Origin: Cupriavidus basilensis
GTDB taxonomy: Bacteria; Pseudomonadota; Gammaproteobacteria; Burkholderiales; Burkholderiaceae
Reading direction: 5' to 3'
DNA length: 64,000 bases
Assembly: GCF_000832305.1 (NCBI RefSeq)
Contig: NZ_CP010537.1
Location: 3,720,001-3,784,000, forward strand
The notes under the pieces: model-generated
What the model was told of the DNA's origin: nothing
Seen by the model: only the letters and a program-made list of their open reading frames with translations
Database searches by the model: none
Made by a program: the position numbers and the translations under genes
Shown: piece by piece, positions 17,336 through 26,771 of the stretch
Position numbering within the stretch: the first letter of the stretch is position 1
How the letters are laid out: each line of letters opens with the position of its first letter

Positions 17336-18265
17336 TCAGCCGGTGATCCCGACGTCAACCGCGCCCTGCCGATCCGTGGTGCCCAGGGTGCGCTCCAGCA
17401 CATCGAGAAATGCCCTGACGCTGGCCGGCATCAGCTTGCGCGCGGGCATCAGCACAAACACCTTCAGCGGCGACGACGAATACGCCGGCAGCACCCGCAC
17501 AAGGCGCCCCTGATCCAGCTCATCCTGCGCGTAGCGTGGCGAGAGCCGGGCCACGCCAAGGCCATCGGTGGCGGCTTTCAGGCGGATCTCCGCGCTCTGC
17601 GTGCGCATGCGCGGCTCCACCGCCATGTTGGCCACCTCCACACCGTCGCGCAGGAACTCCCAGCGCCGGTCCTCGGCGTCGCCCAGCAGGGGCCAGCCGG
17701 CCAGCTCCTGTGGCGTGCGCGGCAAGCCCCGCGCGCGGATCAGCGATGGCGCGGCAAAAAAGCCGCGCTCGATGCGCACCACCCGCTTGCTGGCAAAGGA
17801 GCTGTCGTGCAGGCCGGTGGTCGTCATCACAAAGGCCAGGTCGTAGCCTTGCTCGACCAGGTCGGGCTGCTCCCAGCTCACATCGACCTGCACGCGCAGC
17901 TCGGGATGCAGCCGCAGCAACTGTGTAAGGATGGGCGAGATGTGCAGGGAGCCAACCTCATAGGGTGTGGAAATGCGCAGTGTTCCACTGACTTGCTCGC
18001 TGACCGACACTGCCTCGGCGCTGATTTCGCGCAGCTCGTTAAAAAGGGGCGCGACCCGGTCGTAGAGTTGCTGGCCCCGCTCGGTCACCCGCACGCGGCG
18101 CGTGGTGCGCTCGAACAGGCGCACGCCCAGCTGCACTTCCAGCCGCGACACCGCCGCGCTGGCGGATGACTTCGGCACGTCGGCCAGATCCGCCCCCTTG
18201 GTGAAGCTGGCACCCTCCACCACCCGGCAGAAAATCTCCCAGTCCTTCCATTCGATCGTCTTCAT
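17336..18265 (-). CDS. LysR-type transcriptional regulator
   Basis: A 309-aa protein. The N-terminal winged HTH (WEIFCRVVEGASFTKGADLADV, then SSASAAVSRLEVQLGVRLFERT) is typical of LysR regulators and is followed by a periplasmic-binding-protein-like effector domain. The start at 18265 (MKTIEWKD) fits family length; an upstream in-frame codon at 18403 would run into the divergent promoter. It lies back to back with the TetR-carotenoid oxygenase genes, sharing a 225-bp intergenic region. The effector cannot be inferred. Confidence 0.9.
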   Translation of the reverse strand: MKTIEWKDWEIFCRVVEGASFTKGADLADVPKSSASAAVSRLEVQLGVRLFERTTRRVRVTERGQQLYDRVAPLFNELREISAEAVSVSEQVSGTLRISTPYEVGSLHISPILTQLLRLHPELRVQVDVSWEQPDLVEQGYDLAFVMTTTGLHDSSFASKRVVRIERGFFAAPSLIRARGLPRTPQELAGWPLLGDAEDRRWEFLRDGVEVANMAVEPRMRTQSAEIRLKAATDGLGVARLSPRYAQDELDQGRLVRVLPAYSSSPLKVFVLMPARKLMPASVRAFLDVLERTLGTTDRQGAVDVGITG

Positions 18266-18376
18266 TCGCCATCCCCGTGCCACATGGCGCGCATCGCGAG
18301 TCGTGCGCGTCAATGTGGGGGATTGTCCCATGCGGCGAACAATGACGCGCGGGCAGCGTTGCCTTCCATTCTTTTC

Positions 18377-18410
18377 TTGACTATTTACATCGTAAATATA
18401 CACTGTAAAT
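18377..18410 (+). promoter_or_regulatory. Promoter with palindromic operator upstream of tetR
   Basis: TTGACT (18377-18382) and TACACT (18399-18404), 16 bases apart, form a plausible sigma-70 promoter facing the TetR gene. The inverted repeat ATTTACA (18383-18389) and TGTAAAT (18404-18410) covers its spacer and -10, and an inner palindrome TTTACATCGTAAA sits between. A TetR repressor binding here would block its own promoter. The repeat is seen; autoregulation is inferred. Confidence 0.55.
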
Positions 18411-18490
18411 CATCGTTACCAAAGCAGCATCGCAGCAGAAGGCGACATGCTTCAATCGGCACACACACGGATCGCCCCACCCCAACAGAC

Positions 18491-19204
18491 ATGGCAAAAA
18501 ACCTCACCCAGGAAGAGATCGACGCGTTCAAGGCCCGCCTGTGCGCGGTAGCGGAGCGGCGCTTCGCCGAAGGCGGCGTAGCCAGCGTGAGCATGCGCCA
18601 GCTCGCCGAGGAACTGGGCTGCAGCCCGATGACGCCCTACCGCTACTTCAAGGACAAGGACGACATCCTGGCGGCGGTGCGCACCGCCGCGTTCGACCGT
18701 TTCGCCGCCACCCTTGAGGCCGCCGGCGCCAGCGTTGCCGAGCCGCGCGAACGCGCGCGCGCGGTGGGCGAGGCCTATCTCGCCTTTGCCTTTGCCCAGC
18801 CCAATGCTTACCGGCTGATGTTCGACATGACCCAGCCGGACGACGACCGCTACCCCGACCTGGAGCGCGCCGGCTCGCGTGCGCGCCGCACCATGAGCGC
18901 GCATCTGGAAACCATGGCGCAGCGCGGCCTGATCCACGGCGACCCGCAGGTGCTGAGCTATGTGATCTGGGCCTCGATCCACGGGCTGGTGATGCTGCGC
19001 CTGGCCGGCAAGCTGCCCGGCGACCCCGATTTCCGCGCTATCCACGCCGAGATGTTGCGGCTGCTGGCTGCGGGCATGCGCGCGCCCATGCCCGCGGCAA
19101 GTCTCGAAGCGGGGAATGAAGCAGGTCATGAAACCGTTAGCGAACCCGTCCCCACATCCATGCCGAAGCCAATCCGGCAGCAGAGAAAAAGGAGCTCCCG
19201 ATGA
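18491..19204 (+). CDS. TetR-family transcriptional regulator
   Basis: A 237-aa protein; the start at 18491 gives MAKNLTQEEIDAF. The N-terminal TetR HTH has VSMRQLAEELGCSPMTPYRYFKDKDDIL (about 35-62). The C-terminal ligand domain includes YLAFAFAQPNAYRLMFDM, common to TetR proteins of the TetR_C_33 kind. A Pro/Glu-rich tail (about 205-237) is unusual. Its TGA overlaps the ATG of the carotenoid oxygenase gene (ATGA), so it probably controls that gene and its own promoter. The ligand may be a stilbene or other oxygenase substrate (inferred). Confidence 0.88.
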   Translation: MAKNLTQEEIDAFKARLCAVAERRFAEGGVASVSMRQLAEELGCSPMTPYRYFKDKDDILAAVRTAAFDRFAATLEAAGASVAEPRERARAVGEAYLAFAFAQPNAYRLMFDMTQPDDDRYPDLERAGSRARRTMSAHLETMAQRGLIHGDPQVLSYVIWASIHGLVMLRLAGKLPGDPDFRAIHAEMLRLLAAGMRAPMPAASLEAGNEAGHETVSEPVPTSMPKPIRQQRKRSSR

Positions 19205-20595
19205 GCCAGCCGTTCCCGTCCACGCCCTATCTCAGTGGCAACTTCGCCCCCATCCTGATGGAATGCGATGCGCCCGACCTGCCGGTGCTTGGCGAGCTGC
19301 CGCGCACGCTGCGCGGCACGCTCTACCGTAACGGGCCAAACCCGCAGTACGCCCCGCGCGATGCGCATTACCACTGGTTCATCGGCGACGGCATGGTGCA
19401 CGCCTTCCACATGGAAGACGGCCGCGTGCGCTACCGCAACCGCTGGGTACGCACCAACAAGTTCCAGCGCGAGCAAGCTGCTGGGCATGCGCTGTTCGGC
19501 AGCTGGGGCAACCCGGCCACCACCGATCCGTCAGTGCTTGGGCAGAACGCCGGCGTGGCCAATACCAATATCCTCAGCCACGCCGGCCGCCTGCTGGCGC
19601 TGGAAGAAGCCGACCTGCCGGTGGAGCTGGACGCCCAGACCCTGGCCACGCGCGGCGATGTCGACTACGGCGGCAAGCTCACCGGCGCGATGACCGCGCA
19701 CCCCAAGGTGGACCCGGTGAACGGCGAGATGGTGTTCTTCGCCTACTCGGCCGATGGCCCCTTCACCCCCGGCATGCGCTACGGCGTGGTGGATCGCAAC
19801 GGGCAGCTGCAGCGCCTCGAACACTTCGAGGCGCCGTTTCCCAGCATGGTCCACGATTTCATGGTCACGCAGAAGCATGTGCTGTTTCCCATCCTGCCGC
19901 TCACCGGCAGCATGGAGCGGGCCATGCGCGGCGAGCCGGCTTACGCGTGGGAGCCGCAAAAGGGCTCGCACATCGGCATCATGCCGCGCAATGGCGGCAC
20001 CGTGCAGATGCGCTGGTTCCATGGCGAGGCCTGCTACGTATTTCACGTGATGAATGCCTGGGACGCCGGCAACAAGGTCATCGCCGACGTGATGCAGTAT
20101 GAATCCTCCCCCATCTTCAATCCCAACGGCGACGGCACCGGCGCTCGGCTGTGCCGCTGGACCTTCGACATGGCCGGCAAGTCGGACACGTTCACGCGCG
20201 AATACCTGGACGACATGGCGGGCGAGTTCCCGCGCTTCGACGAGCGCTTCTCCACGCTGCCGTATCACCATGGCTACTACGCGCTGCGCCAATACGAGAG
20301 CAGCGCGCGTGGCAGCTACGACAGCCTTGCCCATCTGGACCTGCGCAGCGGCAAGCGCGCCACCTACCAGTTGCCCGAGGGCGACGCCTTGTCCGAGCCG
20401 GTGTTTGTGCCGCGCGCAGCCGACAGCGCCGAAGGCGATGGCTGGCTGCTGGCTACCGTCTACCGGGGCGTGCAGGCGCGCAGCGACCTGGTCGTGCTGG
20501 ATGCCAGCGCGATTGCCGATGGGCCGGTTGCCACGGTACAGCTTTCGCACCGCGTGCCGTTCGGTTTTCATGGCAACTGGTGCGGTGCGGACTGA
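19201..20595 (+). CDS. Carotenoid/lignostilbene oxygenase family protein
   Basis: A 464-aa, probably cytoplasmic non-heme iron dioxygenase. The family's four iron-binding His residues are all visible: TAHPKV, MVHDFMVTQKH, FHVMNAWD and the C-terminal FGFHGNW. The N-terminus has LYRNGPNPQY and HWFIGDGMVHAF, both family hallmarks. Such enzymes cleave a carbon-carbon double bond of carotenoids or lignin-derived stilbenes; beta-proteobacterial members often act on lignostilbenes. It is coupled to the upstream TetR gene. Length is normal and it looks intact. Confidence 0.9.
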   Translation: MSQPFPSTPYLSGNFAPILMECDAPDLPVLGELPRTLRGTLYRNGPNPQYAPRDAHYHWFIGDGMVHAFHMEDGRVRYRNRWVRTNKFQREQAAGHALFGSWGNPATTDPSVLGQNAGVANTNILSHAGRLLALEEADLPVELDAQTLATRGDVDYGGKLTGAMTAHPKVDPVNGEMVFFAYSADGPFTPGMRYGVVDRNGQLQRLEHFEAPFPSMVHDFMVTQKHVLFPILPLTGSMERAMRGEPAYAWEPQKGSHIGIMPRNGGTVQMRWFHGEACYVFHVMNAWDAGNKVIADVMQYESSPIFNPNGDGTGARLCRWTFDMAGKSDTFTREYLDDMAGEFPRFDERFSTLPYHHGYYALRQYESSARGSYDSLAHLDLRSGKRATYQLPEGDALSEPVFVPRAADSAEGDGWLLATVYRGVQARSDLVVLDASAIADGPVATVQLSHRVPFGFHGNWCGAD

Positions 20596-20677
20596 TCCGG
20601 CAACAAGACGCGCATCGACATCCACTGCCTGGCGGCCGGGCTTGTTCCGGGCCGCAAACCAACCCAAGGAGAGCAGC

Positions 20678-21265
20678 ATGGGATTACTGATTGGCTTTGC
20701 CCCGTTCGTCGCTTTTTTTATCGCCATGCGGAGCATCTCGCCGCTGGCCGGCCTGGCCGCGGCCTTCGTGGTCTCGCTGTTGCTGTGCCTGCGCATGTGG
20801 CGGCGCGGCGAATCGCTCAAGGTGCTGGAGCTTGGCAGCCTGGCCCTGTTCGCGCTGCTGCTGCTCTATACCGTCAGCGCCGCGCCGCAATGGACGGTGG
20901 CCACGGTGCGGCTCGCGGTGGATGCAGGCTTGCTGGCGATCGTGCTGGTCTCGCTGGCGATCGGACGCCCGTTCACGCTGCAATATGCCCGCGAGCAGGT
21001 GCCCAGGGAATACTGGGCGTCGCCGCGCTTCCTGGCGGTGAACCGGCATATCACGCTGGCGTGGGCCGCCGCGCTGGCGGTGATGGTAGCCGCCGACGCC
21101 GCGGCGGAATACGTCAGCGCCATCCCGTTGTGGGTCGATGTGGCGGCGACGGTGGCTTCGTTCGCCGGCGCCGTCATCTTCACGGTGCGCTACCCGGCAG
21201 CTGTGCGGCGGGCGGCCGAGGCCGCGGCATCGGCATCGGCCGCGCCAGGACGGCCGCTGGCATAG
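20678..21265 (+). CDS. Hypothetical membrane protein
   Basis: A 195-aa inner-membrane protein. The start at 20678 follows AAGGAGAGCAGC. About six hydrophobic segments alternate with short loops (LIGFAPFVAFFIAMRSISPLAGLAAAF, LALFALLLLYT, VDAGLLAIVLVSLAIG and others). No catalytic motif was recognised. It lies 82 bases after the carotenoid oxygenase gene and may be co-transcribed, perhaps as a transporter or membrane partner, but this is only positional. Confidence 0.65.
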   Translation: MGLLIGFAPFVAFFIAMRSISPLAGLAAAFVVSLLLCLRMWRRGESLKVLELGSLALFALLLLYTVSAAPQWTVATVRLAVDAGLLAIVLVSLAIGRPFTLQYAREQVPREYWASPRFLAVNRHITLAWAAALAVMVAADAAAEYVSAIPLWVDVAATVASFAGAVIFTVRYPAAVRRAAEAAASASAAPGRPLA

Positions 21266-21357
21266 CCGGATAGCAACCCGGCCCCACAGGCTTCTGCTGC
21301 GTTTCTCCCCGAACTGTGGCAAATTTCCCGCACGGAGAACGGGAGGAGCCTTTTGCC

Positions 21358-21579
21358 ATGAACCCAAGCACCAGTGCCGGCCTGTTGCGAGCGCGCGATG
21401 GCCGCAAAGCCCGCGTGACCGAGGGCGAGCTGTTCTTCGACCTGATCTACGCCTTTGCCATCACGCAGCTGTCGCACCTGTTGCTTCACCACCCCGGCCC
21501 GGAGGGCGCGCTGGCGCGGCGGGGAAAACGGCTGTCGAGGCGGCATAGACCGCCGCCGGCCTTCAGTGCTCGAACATGA
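21358..21579 (+). pseudogene. Truncated LtrA-like (low-temperature requirement A) gene
   Basis: Only the start of an LtrA-type membrane protein remains. The family hallmark ELFFDLIYAFAITQLS appears at about residues 22-40 of this ORF. After residue 46 the sequence stops resembling the family and runs into Arg/Pro-rich, GC-rich text that overlaps the 3' end of the convergent dehydrogenase gene. Full LtrA proteins are near 350-400 residues, so most of the gene has been deleted. Confidence 0.6.
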
Positions 21580-22651
21580 TCACGGAGCGCGCCAGTTCGC
21601 CGCGCCGCAGTTCGTCAAAGGCCTCGTTGATGTTCTCCAGCGGCATGCGGCGCGAGATCAGCTCGTCCAGCTTGAGCTTGCCCGACAGGTAGAAATCGAC
21701 CAGCCTCGGCATGTCCACCGGGAAGCGGTTGGAGCCCATCATCGAGCCCTGGATGCGCTTCTCAGCCAGGAAGTCCGTGCCCTTGATCTCGATCTTCACG
21801 CCCGGCGCGATCATGCCGATCACCGTGGCGGTGCCGCCGCGGCGCAGCATGGAGAAGGCTTGCTCAGCGGTCTGCTTCAGGCCTATGGCTTCGAACGCAT
21901 GGTGCACGCCGCCACGGGTCAGCTCGCGCACGGCTTCCACCGCATCCACGTCAGCCGCGTTGATGACATCGGTCGCGCCGAATTGCCTGGCAAGCTCCAG
22001 CTTGCCAGGCACCCGGTCGATCGCGATGATGCGGCCCGCGCCGGCAATGGCCGCGCTGTTGATGGTGGCCAGCCCGATGCCCCCGCAGCCGATCACCGCC
22101 ACGGTCTCGCCCGGGCTCACGCGCGCGGTGTGGATGACCGCGCCCATGCCGGTGGTCACCGCGCAGCCGATCAGCGCGGCGCGGTCCAGCGGCATGTCGC
22201 GGCGAATGGCCACCAGCGCGTGCTCGTGGATCAGCATCTGCTCGGCAAATGCCGACAGGTTCAGGAACTGGTTCATCGGCGCGCCCTTGGCCGCCAGCAG
22301 GCGCGGCTCTTCGCCCTCGCGGCGCTTGGTGTCGGGCTCCACGCACAGCGACAGGTGGCCGGTCAGGCAATGCTCGCAATGGCCGCAGTAGGCCGACAGG
22401 CAAGTGATCACGTGATCGCCGGGCTTGACCGTGCGCACTTCGGAACCCACCTGCTCGACCACGCCGGCCGCCTCGTGCCCAAGCACCACCGGCATCGGGA
22501 AGGGATAGGCGCCGTCCAGGAAATGCAGGTCCGAGTGGCAAACGCCCACCGCCGCCGTGCGCAGCAGCACCTCGTGCGGGCCCGGCTTGCCAATGGCGAC
22601 GTCTTCGATCACAAGCGGGGTCTTGGGTTGATGCAGGACAGCGGCTTTCAT
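21563..22651 (-). CDS. Zinc-dependent alcohol dehydrogenase (MDR superfamily)
   Basis: A 362-aa cytoplasmic enzyme oxidising alcohols (or reducing aldehydes) with NAD(P). The start MKAAVLHQPK at 22651 fits the family. Catalytic zinc ligands are C38 and H59-E60 (GHEAAGVV); the structural zinc knuckle is CGHCEHCLTGHLSLC. The Rossmann motif is VIGCGGIGLA. It resembles class III-like or mycothiol-type dehydrogenases (EPDTKRREGE insert). It stands alone and reads into the truncated LtrA gene. Confidence 0.88.
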   Translation of the reverse strand: MKAAVLHQPKTPLVIEDVAIGKPGPHEVLLRTAAVGVCHSDLHFLDGAYPFPMPVVLGHEAAGVVEQVGSEVRTVKPGDHVITCLSAYCGHCEHCLTGHLSLCVEPDTKRREGEEPRLLAAKGAPMNQFLNLSAFAEQMLIHEHALVAIRRDMPLDRAALIGCAVTTGMGAVIHTARVSPGETVAVIGCGGIGLATINSAAIAGAGRIIAIDRVPGKLELARQFGATDVINAADVDAVEAVRELTRGGVHHAFEAIGLKQTAEQAFSMLRRGGTATVIGMIAPGVKIEIKGTDFLAEKRIQGSMMGSNRFPVDMPRLVDFYLSGKLKLDELISRRMPLENINEAFDELRRGELARSVIMFEH

Positions 22652-22808
22652 GGATCTCCTCGTTGTTCGATCTTGTTCGGCACAATTCGCGACGGTTTCC
22701 GTCCCCGGCAACGGCGGCGGCACGGCTACCATACAACCGAAACGCCATTCAGTGAAGCCATAAAACAGCGCCCGCCCCCGGCCTGCTGCGCAGCCAGGCG
22801 CCCGAGGA

Positions 22809-23666
22809 TCAGGAATGCGACGCCGCCTTGTCTTGTTGCGCGGGCGCCGGTTGCGCGTTGCGCCGCTGGTGGTACTTGCGCAGGATCTGCTGCGCGATCG
22901 ACAGCCGCGAGCCCACCGGCACCGGAAACCGCACCAACGCATCGAGCCGGTCCGCCGCCATGGCTTCGAACATCACGCGCGGCTCGAACTGCGAGAGATC
23001 GAGAAAACGCGAGCCGCCGTATTCCTGCAGGCTGTGCCGGGCCTCGGCCAGGAAGCCGGCGCACACCTCTTCCGTGATCGCGATCAGGTCGGCCTCGACG
23101 CGGTCCGGATCGCTCTTCTCCGGCAACGGGATGCGCAGCGTGTCCAGGGTGTACTTGCCCGCCTGGGAGTGGTTGCGCACGGCTACCGTCAGCAACATGC
23201 TGTTGGGAATCTGCACCGTGGAACCAGTGAACTGGCGCGCGCCGGCAATCTCCACCAGCGTGGTGGTGAGCGCGTCCATGTCCACCACCTCGCCGGAATG
23301 CGGGCCGATCTCGACGACATCGCCAAGCTGGAAGGGGCGCGCCATCATGCGCAGGAAAGCGCCCAGGAAACACATCACCAGTTCCTTGCCGCCGATCACC
23401 AGGGCCACCGCGAAGGCGGTCAGCGAGATCGCCACGCTCTTGAGCTCGGACACCCAGATGCCCAGCAGCAGCAGGAACACCACCGCGGCAACCGCGTTGC
23501 GCGAGGCCACGGTCCAGGCGCGATAGCTGCCGCGATTGTCCTTGTCCCCCTGCTGGCGAGCCTGGAAAAATCGGTTGATGAACTTCACGGCCAGCATGCC
23601 GGCCAGCACGATGCCGACGCTAAGCGCGATGTGTAGAAGATAGCTGTCGTTGAAGGGCAGGTTCAT
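22809..23666 (-). CDS. MscS-like mechanosensitive channel
   Basis: A 285-aa inner-membrane protein with N-terminal membrane helices (about 10-30, 55-75 and 78-115) and the conserved pore-lining and beta-domain region (AVALVIGGKELVMCFLGAFLRM, then PFQLGDVVEIGPHSGEVVDMD). MscS channels release solutes during osmotic downshock. The C-terminal part ends with a Gln/Ala-rich tail. It is a single-gene unit 158 bases upstream of the dehydrogenase gene. Confidence 0.88.
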   Translation of the reverse strand: MNLPFNDSYLLHIALSVGIVLAGMLAVKFINRFFQARQQGDKDNRGSYRAWTVASRNAVAAVVFLLLLGIWVSELKSVAISLTAFAVALVIGGKELVMCFLGAFLRMMARPFQLGDVVEIGPHSGEVVDMDALTTTLVEIAGARQFTGSTVQIPNSMLLTVAVRNHSQAGKYTLDTLRIPLPEKSDPDRVEADLIAITEEVCAGFLAEARHSLQEYGGSRFLDLSQFEPRVMFEAMAADRLDALVRFPVPVGSRLSIAQQILRKYHQRRNAQPAPAQQDKAASHS

Positions 23667-23903
23667 GAGGATTGGTCCGGATACCGCGAGGATGCAAACC
23701 CCAGATTCTAGCCATGCCGCGCCGCAACCAGCGCAAAACCTGCCGCGGCCCCGCCCCGCGCCTTTCCCCGGGCGGCGTTTTCTCTTATGATGCCGCCCGA
23801 TGTATCAGCCGGTAAATGTACTGCCGTGCATCCCGCCTTGTGCTGGCCGGGCCCGGTCGGATGCCGGCCGCGCCAGTCAATGTGGGCCACGCGCATCTAG
23901 GGC

Positions 23904-24692
23904 ATGATCCGCGACACCGGCGACGACCTCAAGGCGCTCAGCGCCAAGGGCCTGTTCTCCGGCTACGGCAACGACCGCTGCTACCTGCGCGCGGTCAAGC
24001 TGTACGGCGACGGCGCACTCGGCAGCCGTGGCGCGGCGCTGATGGCGCCGTACTCGGATGACCACGTGCACAGCGGCCTGCTGTTCATGAGCGACGCGGC
24101 CATGCAGGCGAGCGTCAAGATGGCGATCGAGGTGGCCGACAAGGAAGTCGGCGGCCGCGAACTGCGCAACCGCATCGAGCATGCCCAGGCCCTAGCGCTG
24201 CCGGACATCCCGCGCTTCAAGCAGCTCGACCTGATCGCCTCGATGCAACTCACCCATGCCACCAGCGACATGAACATGGCTGAGGACCGCATCAGCAAGG
24301 AACGCATCAAGGGCGCCTACGCCTGGCAGACCATGCTCAAACAAGGCACCGTGATTGCCGGCGGCTCGGACTTCCCGGTGGAATCCGCCAACCCCTTCTT
24401 CGGCCTGCATGCGGCGGTCACGCGTACCGACCACGAAGTGCGCCCGATCAAGGGCTGGCATCCGGAGCAAGCCATGACCCTGACCCAGGCCTTGCGCGCC
24501 TTCACGCTGGACGCCGCTTACGCGGAGCACCAGGAGAAGATGCCGGGCTCGCTGGAGCCGTGCAAGTGGGCCGACTCCATCCTGGTCGACCAGGACCTGT
24601 TCAAAGTGGCGCCGGCCGAGATCTGGAAGACCCGCGTGACCCAGACGTGGGTGGCGGGTGAGCGCGTGTACGCGGACACAAGCGCGCGTTGA
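23904..24692 (+). pseudogene. Amidohydrolase (YtcJ-like) fragment with internal deletion
   Basis: The 262 residues match the C-terminal half of an amidohydrolase-3 family enzyme (GNDRCYLRAVKLYGDGALGS, RNRIEHAQALALPDI, GGSDFPVESANPF, ALRAFTLDAAYAEHQE). The N-terminal half is absent and no earlier in-frame start is visible; an intact member is near 540-570 residues. Between MSDAAMQASVK and ADKEVGGRELRN the family's metal-binding HAIGD stretch is missing. The protein therefore cannot be a normal enzyme, even though the reading frame is still open. Confidence 0.65.
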
Positions 24693-24754
24693 TGTTGATA
24701 CGCTGAATTGCCGAGTACCATGGCGTGTATTCGTCGCCGTGGCATGATCGAGAG

Positions 24755-24778
24755 GCCGGCCCTGCGCCGGCTTTTTTT
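24755..24778 (+). terminator. Rho-independent terminator after the amidohydrolase fragment
   Basis: A GCCGGC (24755-24760) / GCCGGC (24766-24771) stem around a five-base loop is followed by seven T (24772-24778). It lies 63 bases past the stop of the amidohydrolase fragment on the plus strand. Confidence 0.75.
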
Positions 24779-25399
24779 CATGCGTGCTGCTGCTTCACGG
24801 TGCGTGTTGCAAACAGAAGACAGAGCACAGAGAACACCCATTGCCCGCCCCGCCGGGCGGCAGGCGATCGAGTGGCGAGCATGGCGCACAGGCCATTGCG
24901 CCATGAGAAGAAACAATGTCCGCAGAGGCGGCGGGGAATGCCTCACCCTCCGAAAATGCGCCCGTGCGTATGTGACAGCCAGGTCTCTGCCCGCATGGGA
25001 AATGGGGCATCGGATGCCATTGATTTCAACGGTGTGACATCCTGCTCTTACACATTCTTACAGCACTGGCACGGCTTCTTGGCTAGCCTTCATTCACTCG
25101 CCACCGTGCAGCGAACCCGAGTCCTGCACATCCGCGAGTATCGTCGATGGCCCTCGGGTCATACGCATTCGCCCCGCTCCTGCGCTCAGCCGGAGCGCGG
25201 GCAGATCCACGGACCCGGCACGTCTTGGTCCACACACAGATGCGCAAGCGGTCCGGCTGGGCCGTGAAACAACGCATCGCGGAAGAAATATTGGGGGACT
25301 TGCTTTACAGGGAACGTGCGTCTTGCCGACACGCCCGGTGCCAACGGCTTGCCGCTCGTTTTGCGAACCCGATCGCGCAAACTTGCCAGTGAGGATGCC
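24779..25399. other. Intergenic, upstream of the exopolysaccharide operon
   Basis: About 620 bases without a supported gene. A 19-codon ORF (from 24916, MSAEAAGNASPSENAPVRM) has no good ribosome site. The last bases, CAGTGAGGATGCC, are the ribosome site of the HlyD-like gene. The operon promoter is expected in this stretch but no confident -35/-10 pair was found. Confidence 0.4.
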
Positions 25400-26737
25400 A
25401 TGAGCGACAAAATCGAACAAAGCCGCCCCCCGGCCACGCACCTGCCGGAATTGCGCACAGAGCATCCGGCGCCCGCGAGAGGCAGCCGCGAGCTGACCCA
25501 ACACCGACTCTGGCACGTGGTGCCACGCCTGACCAGCTACGGCGTGGCCGCCTTTATCGTCTGGGTGATCTTGGCCGTGATGTTTCCACCCGTGTTCACG
25601 CGCTCGTCGGAACGCGCCGTGGTCGATGGACCTGTCAACCTGGTCACCACCCCGGTCGAAGGCGTGGTGGCGGGCCAGCGAATTTCGGTGGGCGCCTCAT
25701 TTGCGCCGGGAGACACGCTGATGAGCGTGCAGAACCAGAATATCGACCGCGCCTTGCTGGTGGAACTGACGGGCAAGAAGCTGGACAACCAGCAACGCTA
25801 CGATGCGGCCAAAGCCAAGCTCGAAGGCGATCAGGCCCGCCTTGACGCGACCGACCAGGAGACCAGGAAATACCAGGCAGCCGCACAAGCCGAACACGCC
25901 GCCAAGATCCGCGGCATCCAGGCCCGCATGGCAATGGCCAAGGAACAGGTAGACCAGCAGGAAGACGTGGTGAACCGCAACCAGGCCATGCAATGGGCGG
26001 GCGCGGTCAGCGAGGCCTACACAAATGCCTCCCGCTACCAGTTGTCGATCCTGTCGAACTCCAAGGAAGCGATCCGCGCCGAGCTCGACAACGCGCTCAG
26101 CAACAGCCAGGCAGCCAAGGGCAAGGTGTACCTCTCCAGCACCGATGGCGCGGTCTCCACGCTGGCGCAGCGGCACGACGAACTGAGCGCGGAGATCACC
26201 CAGCTCAGGGCGGAGCTGACCCAGCTTGAGCAGTATGGCAAGTCGGTTGACTCCCTGATCGCGCAGGAAGAACAGCGCGTCCAACGCATGTCCAACCTGG
26301 ATATCAAGGCCTACGATTCCGGCATGGTCCAGGACGTGCTGGCACCGCCCGGCACGCGCGTCGCGGCCGGCGCGACCTTGCTGCGCAGTACCAATTGCGC
26401 GCAACCCCGGGTGGTGGCCGTGTTCCCCCGCAGCCTCAGCAACGACCTGTTGCCCGGCACCAAGGTGACGGTGCGCGTGGACGGCGTTGCCGCGCCGCTG
26501 GCCGGCAAGGTTGCTGAAATCCTGCCGCGCGCGCCCGATGGCGAGCAGGCGCGCTACTTCGTGCCGTTCCCGCCCATCGAGAAAAACGAGATCTACCTGA
26601 TCGCCAAACTGGACAAGCCCTTACCGGCGTTGCCTCAGCAGAGCGCCGGCGCGGCGGCGGATCGCTGTGCGCTGGGCCGCTGGGCCAAGGTCAGCCTCGA
26701 CCAGCCCTGGTGGGGCCATGTGCGCACGCTGATCTGA
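25400..26737 (+). CDS. HlyD-type periplasmic adaptor (Alg44-like position)
   Basis: A 445-aa protein. One N-terminal membrane helix (about 45-67, SYGVAAFIVWVILAVMF) anchors a long periplasmic part. A lipoyl-like half (VTTPVEGVVAGQRISVGASFAPGD) is followed by long coiled coils (about 125-300, rich in Gln, Lys, Glu) and by a second lipoyl-like half (AYDSGMVQDVLAPPGTRV). Adaptors of this kind bridge an inner-membrane synthase or pump to an outer-membrane channel. The next three genes (glycosidase-like, GT2-PilZ, outer-membrane factor) make export of a polysaccharide its likely job. Confidence 0.8.
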   Translation: MSDKIEQSRPPATHLPELRTEHPAPARGSRELTQHRLWHVVPRLTSYGVAAFIVWVILAVMFPPVFTRSSERAVVDGPVNLVTTPVEGVVAGQRISVGASFAPGDTLMSVQNQNIDRALLVELTGKKLDNQQRYDAAKAKLEGDQARLDATDQETRKYQAAAQAEHAAKIRGIQARMAMAKEQVDQQEDVVNRNQAMQWAGAVSEAYTNASRYQLSILSNSKEAIRAELDNALSNSQAAKGKVYLSSTDGAVSTLAQRHDELSAEITQLRAELTQLEQYGKSVDSLIAQEEQRVQRMSNLDIKAYDSGMVQDVLAPPGTRVAAGATLLRSTNCAQPRVVAVFPRSLSNDLLPGTKVTVRVDGVAAPLAGKVAEILPRAPDGEQARYFVPFPPIEKNEIYLIAKLDKPLPALPQQSAGAAADRCALGRWAKVSLDQPWWGHVRTLI

Positions 26738-26771
26738 CGGCAGCGAATCCGACGCAAGGCAGGAGATCGCC

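Noticed and set aside
25060..25090. Possible sigma-54 promoter upstream of the HlyD-like gene (TGGCAC...TTGGC)
   Set aside because: The GG-GC spacing is two bases too long.
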